A stretch of 11,035 nucleotides of DNA from an uncultured Lachnospiraceae bacterium (lineage in GTDB: Bacteria; Bacillota; Clostridia; Lachnospirales; Lachnospiraceae): assembly GCA_947631755.1 (NCBI GenBank), contig CANRMO010000071.1, positions 1 to 11,035 on the forward strand, in the 5' to 3' direction. The notes beneath the pieces were generated by a model that saw only the letters and a program-made list of their open reading frames with translations, did no database searches and was not told where the DNA came from. The position numbers and the translations under genes are program-made. Each line of letters begins with the position of its first letter. Positions within the stretch are counted from its first letter, which is position 1. Below are positions 1-6,413 of the stretch, piece by piece.

Positions 1-726
1 CTGTACCTCTTCCGTATAAAACGGACTTGGTGAAAATGTCCCCATGCCGCCTGTGTTCAATCCCTGGTCGCCGTCTTTCGCCCGCTTGTGATCCTGGGCG
101 CTCGTCATCGGCTTTATGTGTGTCCCGTCACAGTAACAGAGAACAGAAACCTCCGGCCCTGTCATAAACTCCTCGATCACGACCTCATCACCGGCATCGC
201 CAAACTGCTTATCCAGCATGAGGGTTTTCACCGCATCCTTTGCCTCCTGCAGAGTATTGCAGATCAGCGCCCCCTTTCCGAGAGCCAGGCCGTCCGCTTT
301 TACCGCAATCGGCATATTCGACTTCTCCAGATAGGCGAGAGCCTCCTCCGGATCAGAAAATGTCTCATAGGCCGCCGTCGGAATCCCGTATTTTTTCATC
401 AGATTTTTTGAAAAGACTTTGGATCCCTCGATGACCGCCGCGTTTTTCCGGGGGCCGAACACCCGCAATCCCCTCTTTTCAAAAACATCCACAACGCCCC
501 CCACCAGAGGGTCATCCATCCCGATGATCGTCAGCCCGACCTCATTCTTCTCCGCAAAGTCAGCGAGTTTATCAAACTCCATAGCCGCTATATCAACACA
601 CTCTGCGATCTGTCCGATCCCGGCATTTCCAGGCGCACAATAAATTTTGTCCACCTGGCTGCTCTTCGCCACACTCACCGCAATGGCATGTTCTCTTCCG
701 CCGCTTCCCACAATCAGTATATTCAC
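1..726 (-). CDS. purD: Phosphoribosylamine-glycine ligase (GAR synthetase), 3' end outside window
   Basis: PurD joins glycine to 5-phosphoribosylamine using ATP to give glycinamide ribonucleotide, step 2 of cytosolic de novo purine synthesis. The visible 242 residues are the N-terminal part of a protein that is usually about 420 residues long; it runs off the left edge without a stop. Residues 3-14 read ILIVGSGGREHA, the family's N-terminal signature. The ATP-grasp domain starts near residue 100, with EGSKVFSK at about 100-107, KADGLALGKG at 143-152, EEF at 185-187 and NTGGMGTFSPSP at 224-235. The start is GTG (726-724), chosen because an AGGAAGG ribosome binding site lies about 6 bases upstream and the GREHA motif follows directly. 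It is last of the visible purM-purN-purD operon, 51 bp after purN; no promoter or terminator is evident in that gap. Nothing looks broken. Confidence 0.97.
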   Translation of the reverse strand, partial: MNILIVGSGGREHAIAVSVAKSSQVDKIYCAPGNAGIGQIAECVDIAAMEFDKLADFAEKNEVGLTIIGMDDPLVGGVVDVFEKRGLRVFGPRKNAAVIEGSKVFSKNLMKKYGIPTAAYETFSDPEEALAYLEKSNMPIAVKADGLALGKGALICNTLQEAKDAVKTLMLDKQFGDAGDEVVIEEFMTGPEVSVLCYCDGTHIKPMTSAQDHKRAKDGDQGLNTGGMGTFSPSPFYTEEVQ

Positions 727-777
727 AGTAACCTTCCTTTCCGCCCGGGAGCTGTTTCTAAACTCCTGCGCATCTCT

Positions 778-1404
778 TCACACAATTTTCCTCACAAGAT
801 TGTCCACAATCTCTATTTTATGATTGGCGATCATATCGATGGCCCGCGGCAGTATCACCCACTCCGCCTGTTCCATAACACGTCTCTGCAAAATCTCCGG
901 GGTATCCCCCTCCTCCACATCAACCGCTTTCTGGAGAATGATCGGACCGCTGTCCGTCCCCTCATCCACAAAGTGAACCGTCGCTCCCGTCACTTTATTT
1001 CCCCTGGCCAGGACACTCTCATGAACTCTGAGCCCGTAATAACCCGGCCCGCAGTGGGAGGGAATTAAGGATGGGTGGATGTTGATCATGTGCCCCTCAT
1101 AAGCCCGCACGAGATTTTCCGGCAAAATAACGAGATATCCGGCAAGGACGACCAGATCAATCCCCGCATCCCGCAAAACCTTAACCATGGCCTCCCCGAA
1201 TGCCTCTCTGGACTCATACTCTTTCGGTGCCAGCACAGCAGACCGGATCTGTCTCTTCGCAGCGCGCTCCAGGGCATAGGCGCCAGGTTTGTTGCTGACC
1301 ACAAGCGAAATCTCAGCATTGGTAATCGTCCCGTCTTCCACACGGTCAAGGATTGCCTGGAGATTTGTCCCGCCTCCTGAAACCAGAACCGCTACCTTTA
1401 GCAT
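778..1404 (-). CDS. purN: Phosphoribosylglycinamide formyltransferase (GAR transformylase)
   Basis: PurN transfers a formyl group from 10-formyltetrahydrofolate to glycinamide ribonucleotide, step 3 of purine synthesis. The protein has 208 residues, normal for the family. Visible motifs are the phosphate-binding SGGGTNLQA (9-17), INIHP (107-111) with the expected catalytic Asn108 and His110, and VTGATVHFVDEGTDSGP (138-154) with the expected catalytic Asp151 and its partner His144, by comparison with E. coli Asn106, His108, Asp144 and His137. Relative to E. coli there is a 5-residue enlargement in the loop around 116-123 (HCGPGYYG), a form I recall from Clostridia. The ATG start lies inside the end of purM, giving a 7-bp overlap (1398-1404). 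Its AAGGAG site is inside purM codons, 6 bases upstream, so translation is probably coupled to purM. Confidence 0.97.
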   Translation of the reverse strand: MLKVAVLVSGGGTNLQAILDRVEDGTITNAEISLVVSNKPGAYALERAAKRQIRSAVLAPKEYESREAFGEAMVKVLRDAGIDLVVLAGYLVILPENLVRAYEGHMINIHPSLIPSHCGPGYYGLRVHESVLARGNKVTGATVHFVDEGTDSGPIILQKAVDVEEGDTPEILQRRVMEQAEWVILPRAIDMIANHKIEIVDNLVRKIV

Positions 1405-2429
1405 AAAGTAACTCCTTTCTTACCTGTCGTGATCTCGCCCATGATATAAGGCGTCTCACCAGCCGCCCGGATGGCCTCCACCGTCTTGTCCACGTCCCCC
1501 CTGGCAACAGCTGTCAGCATGCCGACACCCATATTATATGTGTTGAACATTGCTTCCTCCCTGACATCCCCATCACAGGCAAGCATTTTAAAGATCGGCG
1601 GAACCACAAAACTGTTTTTGTCTATTTTAGCATGAGTGCCCGCCTTTAGCATACGGGGTATATTTTCATAAAAACCGCCCCCGGTAATATGGCTGCAGGC
1701 TTTGATCTGCACTCCCGCCTCCTTAATGCTGCGAAGGGCCTTTACATAAATCTTTGTCGGGGTGAGAAGTGTCTCCCCCAGCGTCAGATCACTCTCCAGG
1801 CTCTCATACTTGCGGTTCAGCGCCTCCTCTGTCATAGAGAACACACTTCTCACAAGAGAGTAGCCGTTGCTGTGTATACCAGAAGAGGCCATCCCAATCA
1901 GCACATCTCCGGCTTTCAGTTCTTTTCCTGTGATCATCTGCTTTTTGTCTATAATCCCCACGGAAAATCCTGCCAGGTCGTATTCTTCCGGCGGGTAAAA
2001 GCCCGGCATCTCTGCCGTCTCGCCGCCGATCAGGGCGGCGCCGGCCTGCCGGCATCCCTCTGCGACCCCGCTGACAATATCCGCAATCTTTTCCGGTTCA
2101 TTTTTCCCGCAGGCGATGTAGTCTAAGAAAAAGAGCGGCTCACCGCCGGCACAGGCGATATCGTTTACGCACATAGCCACACAGTCAATGCCGACCGTGT
2201 CATGCTTATCCAGCAGAAAAGCAAGTTTCAGTTTTGTGCCCACACCATCCGTCCCGGAAACCAGTGTCGGCTCCTCCATCCCCATGAAATTTTTCATGGA
2301 AAAAGCCCCTGAGAACCCCCCAATATCAGTCAGGACTTCCGGTCTCATCGTCGAAGCGATATGTTCCTTCATCAGAGAGACCGCCTTGTATCCCGCCTCA
2401 ATATCAACTCCTGCCTTTTTATAATCCAT
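1398..2429 (-). CDS. purM: Phosphoribosylformylglycinamidine cyclo-ligase (AIR synthetase)
   Basis: PurM closes the imidazole ring: FGAM plus ATP gives aminoimidazole ribonucleotide, step 5 of purine synthesis. The 343-residue length is standard. Signature motifs run in the expected order: YKKAGVDIEAG (3-13), SGTDGVGTKLK (58-68), CVNDI (87-91), GGETAEMPG (135-143), ASSGIHSNG (181-189), SHITGGG (246-252) and FNTYNMGVGM (295-304), covering the ATP-binding AIRS fold and the dimer region. The ATG start is set by an AGGAGG site 7 bases upstream and by the conserved N terminus. It is the first gene of the visible pur operon, with its own promoter in the 60-bp gap to the upstream gene. Genes for purE, purC and purF are not in this window. 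I see no recognisable riboswitch in the short leader. Confidence 0.98.
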   Translation of the reverse strand: MDYKKAGVDIEAGYKAVSLMKEHIASTMRPEVLTDIGGFSGAFSMKNFMGMEEPTLVSGTDGVGTKLKLAFLLDKHDTVGIDCVAMCVNDIACAGGEPLFFLDYIACGKNEPEKIADIVSGVAEGCRQAGAALIGGETAEMPGFYPPEEYDLAGFSVGIIDKKQMITGKELKAGDVLIGMASSGIHSNGYSLVRSVFSMTEEALNRKYESLESDLTLGETLLTPTKIYVKALRSIKEAGVQIKACSHITGGGFYENIPRMLKAGTHAKIDKNSFVVPPIFKMLACDGDVREEAMFNTYNMGVGMLTAVARGDVDKTVEAIRAAGETPYIMGEITTGKKGVTLC

Positions 2430-2464
2430 TTGATAATCCTCCTACTATTGTGTCTGATATACGT

Positions 2465-2493
2465 ATTGTAGCATTTTTTGTATGGCCGGTCAA
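2465..2493 (-). promoter_or_regulatory. Sigma-A promoter for purM-purN-purD
   Basis: Read on the minus strand, TTGACC (2493-2488) is followed after exactly 17 bases by TACAAT (2470-2465). Both boxes are close to the TTGACA/TATAAT consensus, and the predicted start lies about 30 bases before the purM ATG. The -35 box overlaps the TGA stop of the preceding secreted-protein gene (2492-2490). Confidence 0.75.
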
Positions 2494-4778
2494 TAAATCC
2501 TCATCGTTATCTTTTTCGTCTTGTTAAAATTGCCTTTACCTCTTAAAATGACAGTCGCTCTCCCCTTTGCCCTGTCTATGCTGCAGGAAGCCGTATAATC
2601 CTTTTTCCTGCTGAGTTTCTTCCCGTTCCAGACAACTCTCATCACAGACAGGATCTCACTTCCGGAACGCAGATTTTTCTTCTTCTTGAAAGAGACAGAT
2701 ACTTTTTTTATCGGGGTTTTTGTTATTTTAAAAGAGCCCTTGACCGTACCGGAATAATTTCCCCTGCCTTTTATTGTAAATTTTACCTTTCCGACATTTT
2801 TGTTCGATGTGTACTTAATCGTATAATCCGTACCCTTTTTCAGCGCCCTCTCCCCCACACGGACAACCGGCGCCGGTTTAATCTTATTTCCGGTATAGGA
2901 ATACTTACTCTTTAAACCGGACAGGCTGGCGTAAGAAAGCGTCTCTTTTTTTATCGTAAATGTTTTTGTTAAGGACCCCGTGTAATTCCCAATCCCGCGC
3001 AGAGTCATTTTCACTGTCCCGACATTCTTGCCTGATGTGCTCACGCTGTAGTCAACATCCGGGACAAGGACAACCCCGTTTAAACGGACCGTCACTGGTG
3101 GTTTCATTTCAAGTCCAGAATATGTATAACTGCCAAGGCCAGCGACCGACGCTTTTGACAGATCCCGTTCCAGGCTTTGATAGGCATTCTCTGCCGCAAT
3201 CAGCGCCGCATAATTTGTGACCATACCCCTCTGCTGGGTATTCAGCGCATTATAAGATTTTCTCGCCCTCTCGATAGAATCTTTTGAGCTTACTGTAACC
3301 GTTCCGATCTTCTCTATAAGCTGAATCGTCCGCTGGGCCACATTCTGGTGCAGGGCAAGGAGCTGTTCCTCAGCAAATACAAGGCCGGCCAGCCGGCTGC
3401 TCCCCACATAAGATTTCGCTCTGTCATTCAGATTGTTATATGCCGTTCGTGTGCCCAGTACCAGCCCCTCATCTTCCAGAGTAAAACTGGTTCGGATGCC
3501 CTCAATACTTCTCACAACCTCATTTGCAGCGTCCACATCCCGGTACTGCGAAAGGAAATCGCTGTAATTGTAAATCTGCACCTTCAGCTCTTCCGGCATA
3601 TTCTCATAGGTGTGGCGGATGCTCTCCATCTGCGTCTGCCAGGATCTGACCGTCACATCTTCCACCGACTGCAGTTTGCGGATACTCTTGATCATTTCCA
3701 GCACCCGGCACTGGTCATTCAGAACATTGACATTGCGGATCAGATCTGTCACTCCCACTACTCCGGCGTATCTCACTACATAAGATTCATACGCCCGGTA
3801 TGTGGTGTCATACCGACCAAGCACTTCCCAGTAATTCTCCTCATCCGAGACAACTCCAATCTCGCTGATCATCTTTTCTACATCTGTAGCACCAGTGCTG
3901 ACCCGGACGGCATTCATCATTCTATCTATGTAGTCTGCCGGTATCATGTTCTGTATTTCTTCTCCCAGGTCATTAAAATACTCATAAGCACTGAGTGCCG
4001 CGGACAACTGCAGCACCGAGTCCAGATTTTCAGAGATAGCATCCGCCATCTCCTCAAAAGTAGTTACGGATTTATATTGTGTGAGCAGCTCAACGATCCT
4101 GTCCGCATTATAAAAGCTGTACCGGGAAATCTGAAATTCACTCTCCTCCCCGGCCACAACAGCAGCTCTGAGCCGCTCTAACTGCTCTTTGACCTCGTCT
4201 GTCATAATGGTAAATTCATCTACATCATGGCAGGCCTCTTCTACCTCCAGCTGCAGCCGGACCCGCTCCAGATCCGCAAAATTGTCGATGAACAGATCCC
4301 GGTCCGCCGTCACGAGGCACTCATAACCGCTCTGTCTCAGACTCGCAAACAAACTGTGGTACACTGAGTAGGCGGCCTCCGCCCTGGCCACACCGTCAGC
4401 AAATGATGTGTAGGTCAATTCGCTGCTCATAACGGGAATCCGCTGAATCGCCAATTCTGTGTCCGCCACATACTCCATCAGCTGGCGGATATTGCTAAAC
4501 CGCAGCCATGTCTCCTCATATTCCTGCTTAAAATATTCTTCTGCCCCCTCCGACATTTCGTCAATCTCGCCTTTTACAAGCTGAAATCCCTTTTCTGTCA
4601 GCGGCTCTCCCAACAGATCATCAATTGCCTGTTTCACATTTTCCGCTGCGGCAATATCTTCCTGTGTCACGGTCACATCCCCGGTGTCCGCTCCCCCCTC
4701 CGCCATCACAGGCACAGGCATCATCGCCGGAAACAACAGAGAAAAAACCAGAAACAATGATAAAACAGCCCTTTTCAC
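2490..4778 (-). CDS. Secreted repeat protein: helical repeat array plus three C-terminal beta repeats
   Basis: Function unknown; probably exported to the cell surface or medium. Residues 1-26 form a Sec signal peptide: MKR, a hydrophobic stretch, then likely cleavage after VMA. Residues about 45-538 look like tandem divergent helical units of roughly 55-65 residues, each ending near an NY or similar turn. The clearest is 484-535, with IGTVT, SIERARKSYNAL and a VTNYAALIAAE end, a pattern seen in other Clostridia surface proteins. Residues 540-762 hold three beta-type repeats marked by D-Y-x-x-x, KNVG and GxGNYxG (575-601, 650-677, 727-752); the third is degenerate and very basic. There is no LPXTG motif or obvious transmembrane tail, so any anchoring would be non-covalent or through a partner. 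The start is GTG with an AAGGGGG site 7 bases upstream; an upstream ATG leads straight to a stop. A scaffold or adhesin role is inference. Confidence 0.88.
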   Translation of the reverse strand: MKRAVLSLFLVFSLLFPAMMPVPVMAEGGADTGDVTVTQEDIAAAENVKQAIDDLLGEPLTEKGFQLVKGEIDEMSEGAEEYFKQEYEETWLRFSNIRQLMEYVADTELAIQRIPVMSSELTYTSFADGVARAEAAYSVYHSLFASLRQSGYECLVTADRDLFIDNFADLERVRLQLEVEEACHDVDEFTIMTDEVKEQLERLRAAVVAGEESEFQISRYSFYNADRIVELLTQYKSVTTFEEMADAISENLDSVLQLSAALSAYEYFNDLGEEIQNMIPADYIDRMMNAVRVSTGATDVEKMISEIGVVSDEENYWEVLGRYDTTYRAYESYVVRYAGVVGVTDLIRNVNVLNDQCRVLEMIKSIRKLQSVEDVTVRSWQTQMESIRHTYENMPEELKVQIYNYSDFLSQYRDVDAANEVVRSIEGIRTSFTLEDEGLVLGTRTAYNNLNDRAKSYVGSSRLAGLVFAEEQLLALHQNVAQRTIQLIEKIGTVTVSSKDSIERARKSYNALNTQQRGMVTNYAALIAAENAYQSLERDLSKASVAGLGSYTYSGLEMKPPVTVRLNGVVLVPDVDYSVSTSGKNVGTVKMTLRGIGNYTGSLTKTFTIKKETLSYASLSGLKSKYSYTGNKIKPAPVVRVGERALKKGTDYTIKYTSNKNVGKVKFTIKGRGNYSGTVKGSFKITKTPIKKVSVSFKKKKNLRSGSEILSVMRVVWNGKKLSRKKDYTASCSIDRAKGRATVILRGKGNFNKTKKITMRIY
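2493..3161 (-). repeat. Region coding three C-terminal DYT/GxGNYxG beta repeats
   Basis: Protein residues about 540-762, in units of about 70-75 residues. Shared landmarks are a Y(S/T)G(L/N) start (553-556, 628-631), a basic or charged turn, DYSVS/DYTIKY/DYTASC, then KNVGTVKM, KNVGKVKF or KGRATV, and GIGNYTG, GRGNYSG or GKGNFNK. The third unit lacks the YTG start and carries lysine-rich stretches (KKKK at 698-701). These resemble small bacterial surface-protein beta domains seen widely in Lachnospiraceae; I do not assign a Pfam name. Confidence 0.75.
3165..4646 (-). repeat. Region coding about eight degenerate helical repeats
   Basis: Protein residues about 45-538 of the secreted protein. 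By eye, units begin near residues 47, 107, 175, 240, 299, 356, 420 and 480, each with a short IxxIxx start, an amphipathic middle helix containing an aromatic residue, and a closing helix. Only the last three are similar enough to align with some confidence (around YENMPEELKVQIYNYSDFL, YNNLNDRAKSYVG and YNALNTQQRGMVTNY). Boundaries of the earlier units are guesses. Confidence 0.55.
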
Positions 4779-4853
4779 GTCAAGTCCCCCTTCGCATAAA
4801 TTGTGTCATAATCACTCCGCATAAATCTGCGGGCACATTCTCACATACATTAC

Positions 4854-4882
4854 ATTTTACCCCGTCCGTTCAAAAATAGCAA
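4854..4882 (-). promoter_or_regulatory. Probable promoter for the secreted repeat protein
   Basis: On the minus strand TTGCTA (4882-4877) is separated by 17 bases from TAAAAT (4859-4854). The -10 box matches 5 of 6 consensus bases and the -35 box 4 of 6. This would leave a 5' leader of about 70 bases before the GTG start. Confidence 0.5.
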
Positions 4883-4892
4883 CAGGAAATCC

Positions 4893-4921
4893 TTTTCTTT
4901 CTCTGGGAAATCTGCTATAAT
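4893..4921 (+). promoter_or_regulatory. Probable promoter for the aldolase-family gene
   Basis: A perfect TATAAT (4916-4921) is preceded by TG one base upstream (extended -10). The -35 position, 17 bases upstream, is a weak TTTTCT (4893-4898). The start point would lie about 60 bases before the ATG at 4989. The rest of the 4779-4988 gap shows no further gene. Confidence 0.6.
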
Positions 4922-4988
4922 TACTACTGTTTGCAGAAATTTATCCCGGCAGACATAACATTATCCACCCATAAGGAGGAACACAAAG

Positions 4989-5963
4989 ATGAAGAAAAAA
5001 GGATCTCTTCTCTCTTTTCGGCCAGACATCAAAGTGATTGATGCCACAATCCGTGACGGGGGACTTGTAAATGATTTCCGTTTCACAGATGAATTTGTCA
5101 GACAGCTCTATGCCGCAAATGTCCAGGCCGGCGTTGACTATATGGAATTTGGCTACAAAGCCTCCAGGGATATTTTCAATGAGAGTGAATTCGGATCGTG
5201 GAAATTTTGCAATGAGGACGATATCCGAAACATCGTAGGGGAAAATGATACAGATATGAAAATCGCCGTCATGGCCGATGTGGGCCGCTGCGATTACCGC
5301 CGCGATATTATCGACCGCGCGGACAGCGCCATTGACCTTGTCCGCATCGCCACTTATATCAACACAATCCCCGCCGCCCTGAGAATGGTGGAATACTGCC
5401 ACGCGCGCGGCTATGAGACAACAATCAACATCATGGCGATCTCCAATGCCAAAGAATCTGAGGTCAACGAGGCACTGAGCCTGATCGGGCAGAGCCCGGC
5501 AGATGGCATTTACATTGTAGACAGTTACGGCGCTCTCTACATGGAACAAATTGAAGAACTGGCAGACAAATACCTGGAAACGGCAGAGGCCAATCAGAAA
5601 TTTGTCGGGATCCACGCCCACAATAACCAGCAGCTAGCCTTTGCCAACACCATTGCCGCCCTCACCCGGGGTGTCAGCTACCTGGATTCCACTGTCAGCG
5701 GAATGGGCCGGGGGGCCGGTAACTGTGCCAGTGAGCAGCTGCTCGGTTTTCTGAAAAACCCGAAGTACGATATCATCCCAATCCTGCGGTTTATCGAAAA
5801 ACAAATCGTACCCCTGAAAGAGACAGGTGTCGTATGGGGATATAACATCCCCTATCTTCTCACCGGGCAGACAAACCAGCATCCCCGCTCAGCCATCGCG
5901 GCGACAAAAGAAAAGCGCACAGATTATCTGAATTTCCTGCTCGAACTCAATGACAGGTATTAA
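4989..5963 (+). CDS. DRE-TIM metallolyase superfamily, HOA-like aldolase-domain protein
   Basis: A predicted cytosolic divalent-metal carbon-carbon lyase or synthase of the HMGL-like TIM-barrel group (relatives are 4-hydroxy-2-oxovalerate aldolase, isopropylmalate and homocitrate synthases). Its substrate is unknown. In 324 residues it shows VIDATIRDGG (16-25), giving metal ligand Asp18 and the Arg22-Asp23 pair; DSYG (178-181); metal-binding HAHNN (209-213); and SGMGRGAGN (237-245). It lacks the DmpG-type catalytic His after RDG (Leu26 instead), and no acetaldehyde dehydrogenase partner or leucine-synthase regulatory domain is present, so it is unlikely to be a true MhpE or LeuA. It belongs best with the HOA-like subgroup marked by RDGG(Y/L)VN. 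The ATG start has an AAGGAGGA site 8 bases upstream. It is transcribed alone, divergent from the secreted-protein gene, and ends before a strong hairpin. Family placement is firm; function is not. Confidence 0.88.
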   Translation: MKKKGSLLSFRPDIKVIDATIRDGGLVNDFRFTDEFVRQLYAANVQAGVDYMEFGYKASRDIFNESEFGSWKFCNEDDIRNIVGENDTDMKIAVMADVGRCDYRRDIIDRADSAIDLVRIATYINTIPAALRMVEYCHARGYETTINIMAISNAKESEVNEALSLIGQSPADGIYIVDSYGALYMEQIEELADKYLETAEANQKFVGIHAHNNQQLAFANTIAALTRGVSYLDSTVSGMGRGAGNCASEQLLGFLKNPKYDIIPILRFIEKQIVPLKETGVVWGYNIPYLLTGQTNQHPRSAIAATKEKRTDYLNFLLELNDRY

Positions 5964-5974
5964 CAATATTTTTA

Positions 5975-6013
5975 CAGAAAGAAAGCCGGGCCACGATCCC
6001 GGCTTTCTTTCTG
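5975..6013. terminator. Strong, probably bidirectional hairpin terminator
   Basis: Two 16-base arms, CAGAAAGAAAGCCGGG (5975-5990) and its exact reverse complement (5998-6013), surround a 7-base loop. The GC-rich inner stem is followed by a TTTCTTTCTG tract in either direction. It lies between the converging aldolase gene and the lipoprotein gene, so it probably ends transcription from both sides. There is no long uninterrupted T run on either strand. Confidence 0.85.
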
Positions 6014-6044
6014 CTTAAATCCATAAAACAAACAGCATTTTGTT

Positions 6045-6413
6045 CTATTTTTCCTGCAGAGATGCGCTGACACTATCTCTGACATCCTGAAGGTTGGCGA
6101 TAATGCGGTCTAGCTGCTCTATCGTTTTCTGCCCGTCCTCTTCCGTTGTCTCCTCGATCCCGGCCTGTACTTTCCCCGACATCTCTGTCAGCTGCGTCTT
6201 CATATCCAGGAAAGACTGGTCAGCCACAAGCGAATGGTCCGCCGCGATTTTTTCTATATCTGCATATAATTCTAACGCCTGGCTGGTCTTATCTTTTACT
6301 TTTGCCACTGTCTCATCCTTGATCCCGTCACCGCATCCGGTCAGGATCACAGCCGATAATGCAAAAACAAGAGCGGCAGCCACAACCAGTTTTCTCTTTT
6401 CACAATGTCTCAT
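6045..6413 (-). CDS. Small predicted lipoprotein, helical, unknown function
   Basis: A 122-residue protein predicted to be exported and lipid-anchored on the outer face of the cytoplasmic membrane. Residues 1-27 are a typical lipoprotein signal: basic start (MRHCEKRKL), hydrophobic core, then lipobox LTGC with the modified Cys27. The mature part is about 95 residues, charged and almost certainly helical, with heptad-like spacing that could form a helical hairpin or coiled coil; I recognise no domain. I chose the ATG at 6413 because a GGAGG site lies 6 bases upstream and the lipobox then falls at a normal distance; an upstream in-frame ATG at 6446 adds 11 residues and has no such support. Its ATG overlaps the cysS stop as ATGA (6413-6410), implying translation coupled to cysS. 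The gene is last in its unit, before the hairpin at 5975-6013. Confidence 0.82.
   Translation of the reverse strand: MRHCEKRKLVVAAALVFALSAVILTGCGDGIKDETVAKVKDKTSQALELYADIEKIAADHSLVADQSFLDMKTQLTEMSGKVQAGIEETTEEDGQKTIEQLDRIIANLQDVRDSVSASLQEK

Noticed and set aside
2430..2489. Purine riboswitch upstream of purM
   Set aside because: The leader is only about 30 bases after the promoter, too short for an aptamer.
3348..4181. Open plus-strand frame of 277 codons
   Set aside because: It is antisense to the secreted repeat protein, has a cysteine- and histidine-rich composition with no recognisable domain, and has no ribosome binding site; it is a shadow of the real gene.
4941..5621. Open minus-strand frame of 226 codons
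   Set aside because: It lies opposite the aldolase-family gene, which has clear catalytic motifs and a strong ribosome binding site; the reverse frame shows no family features.
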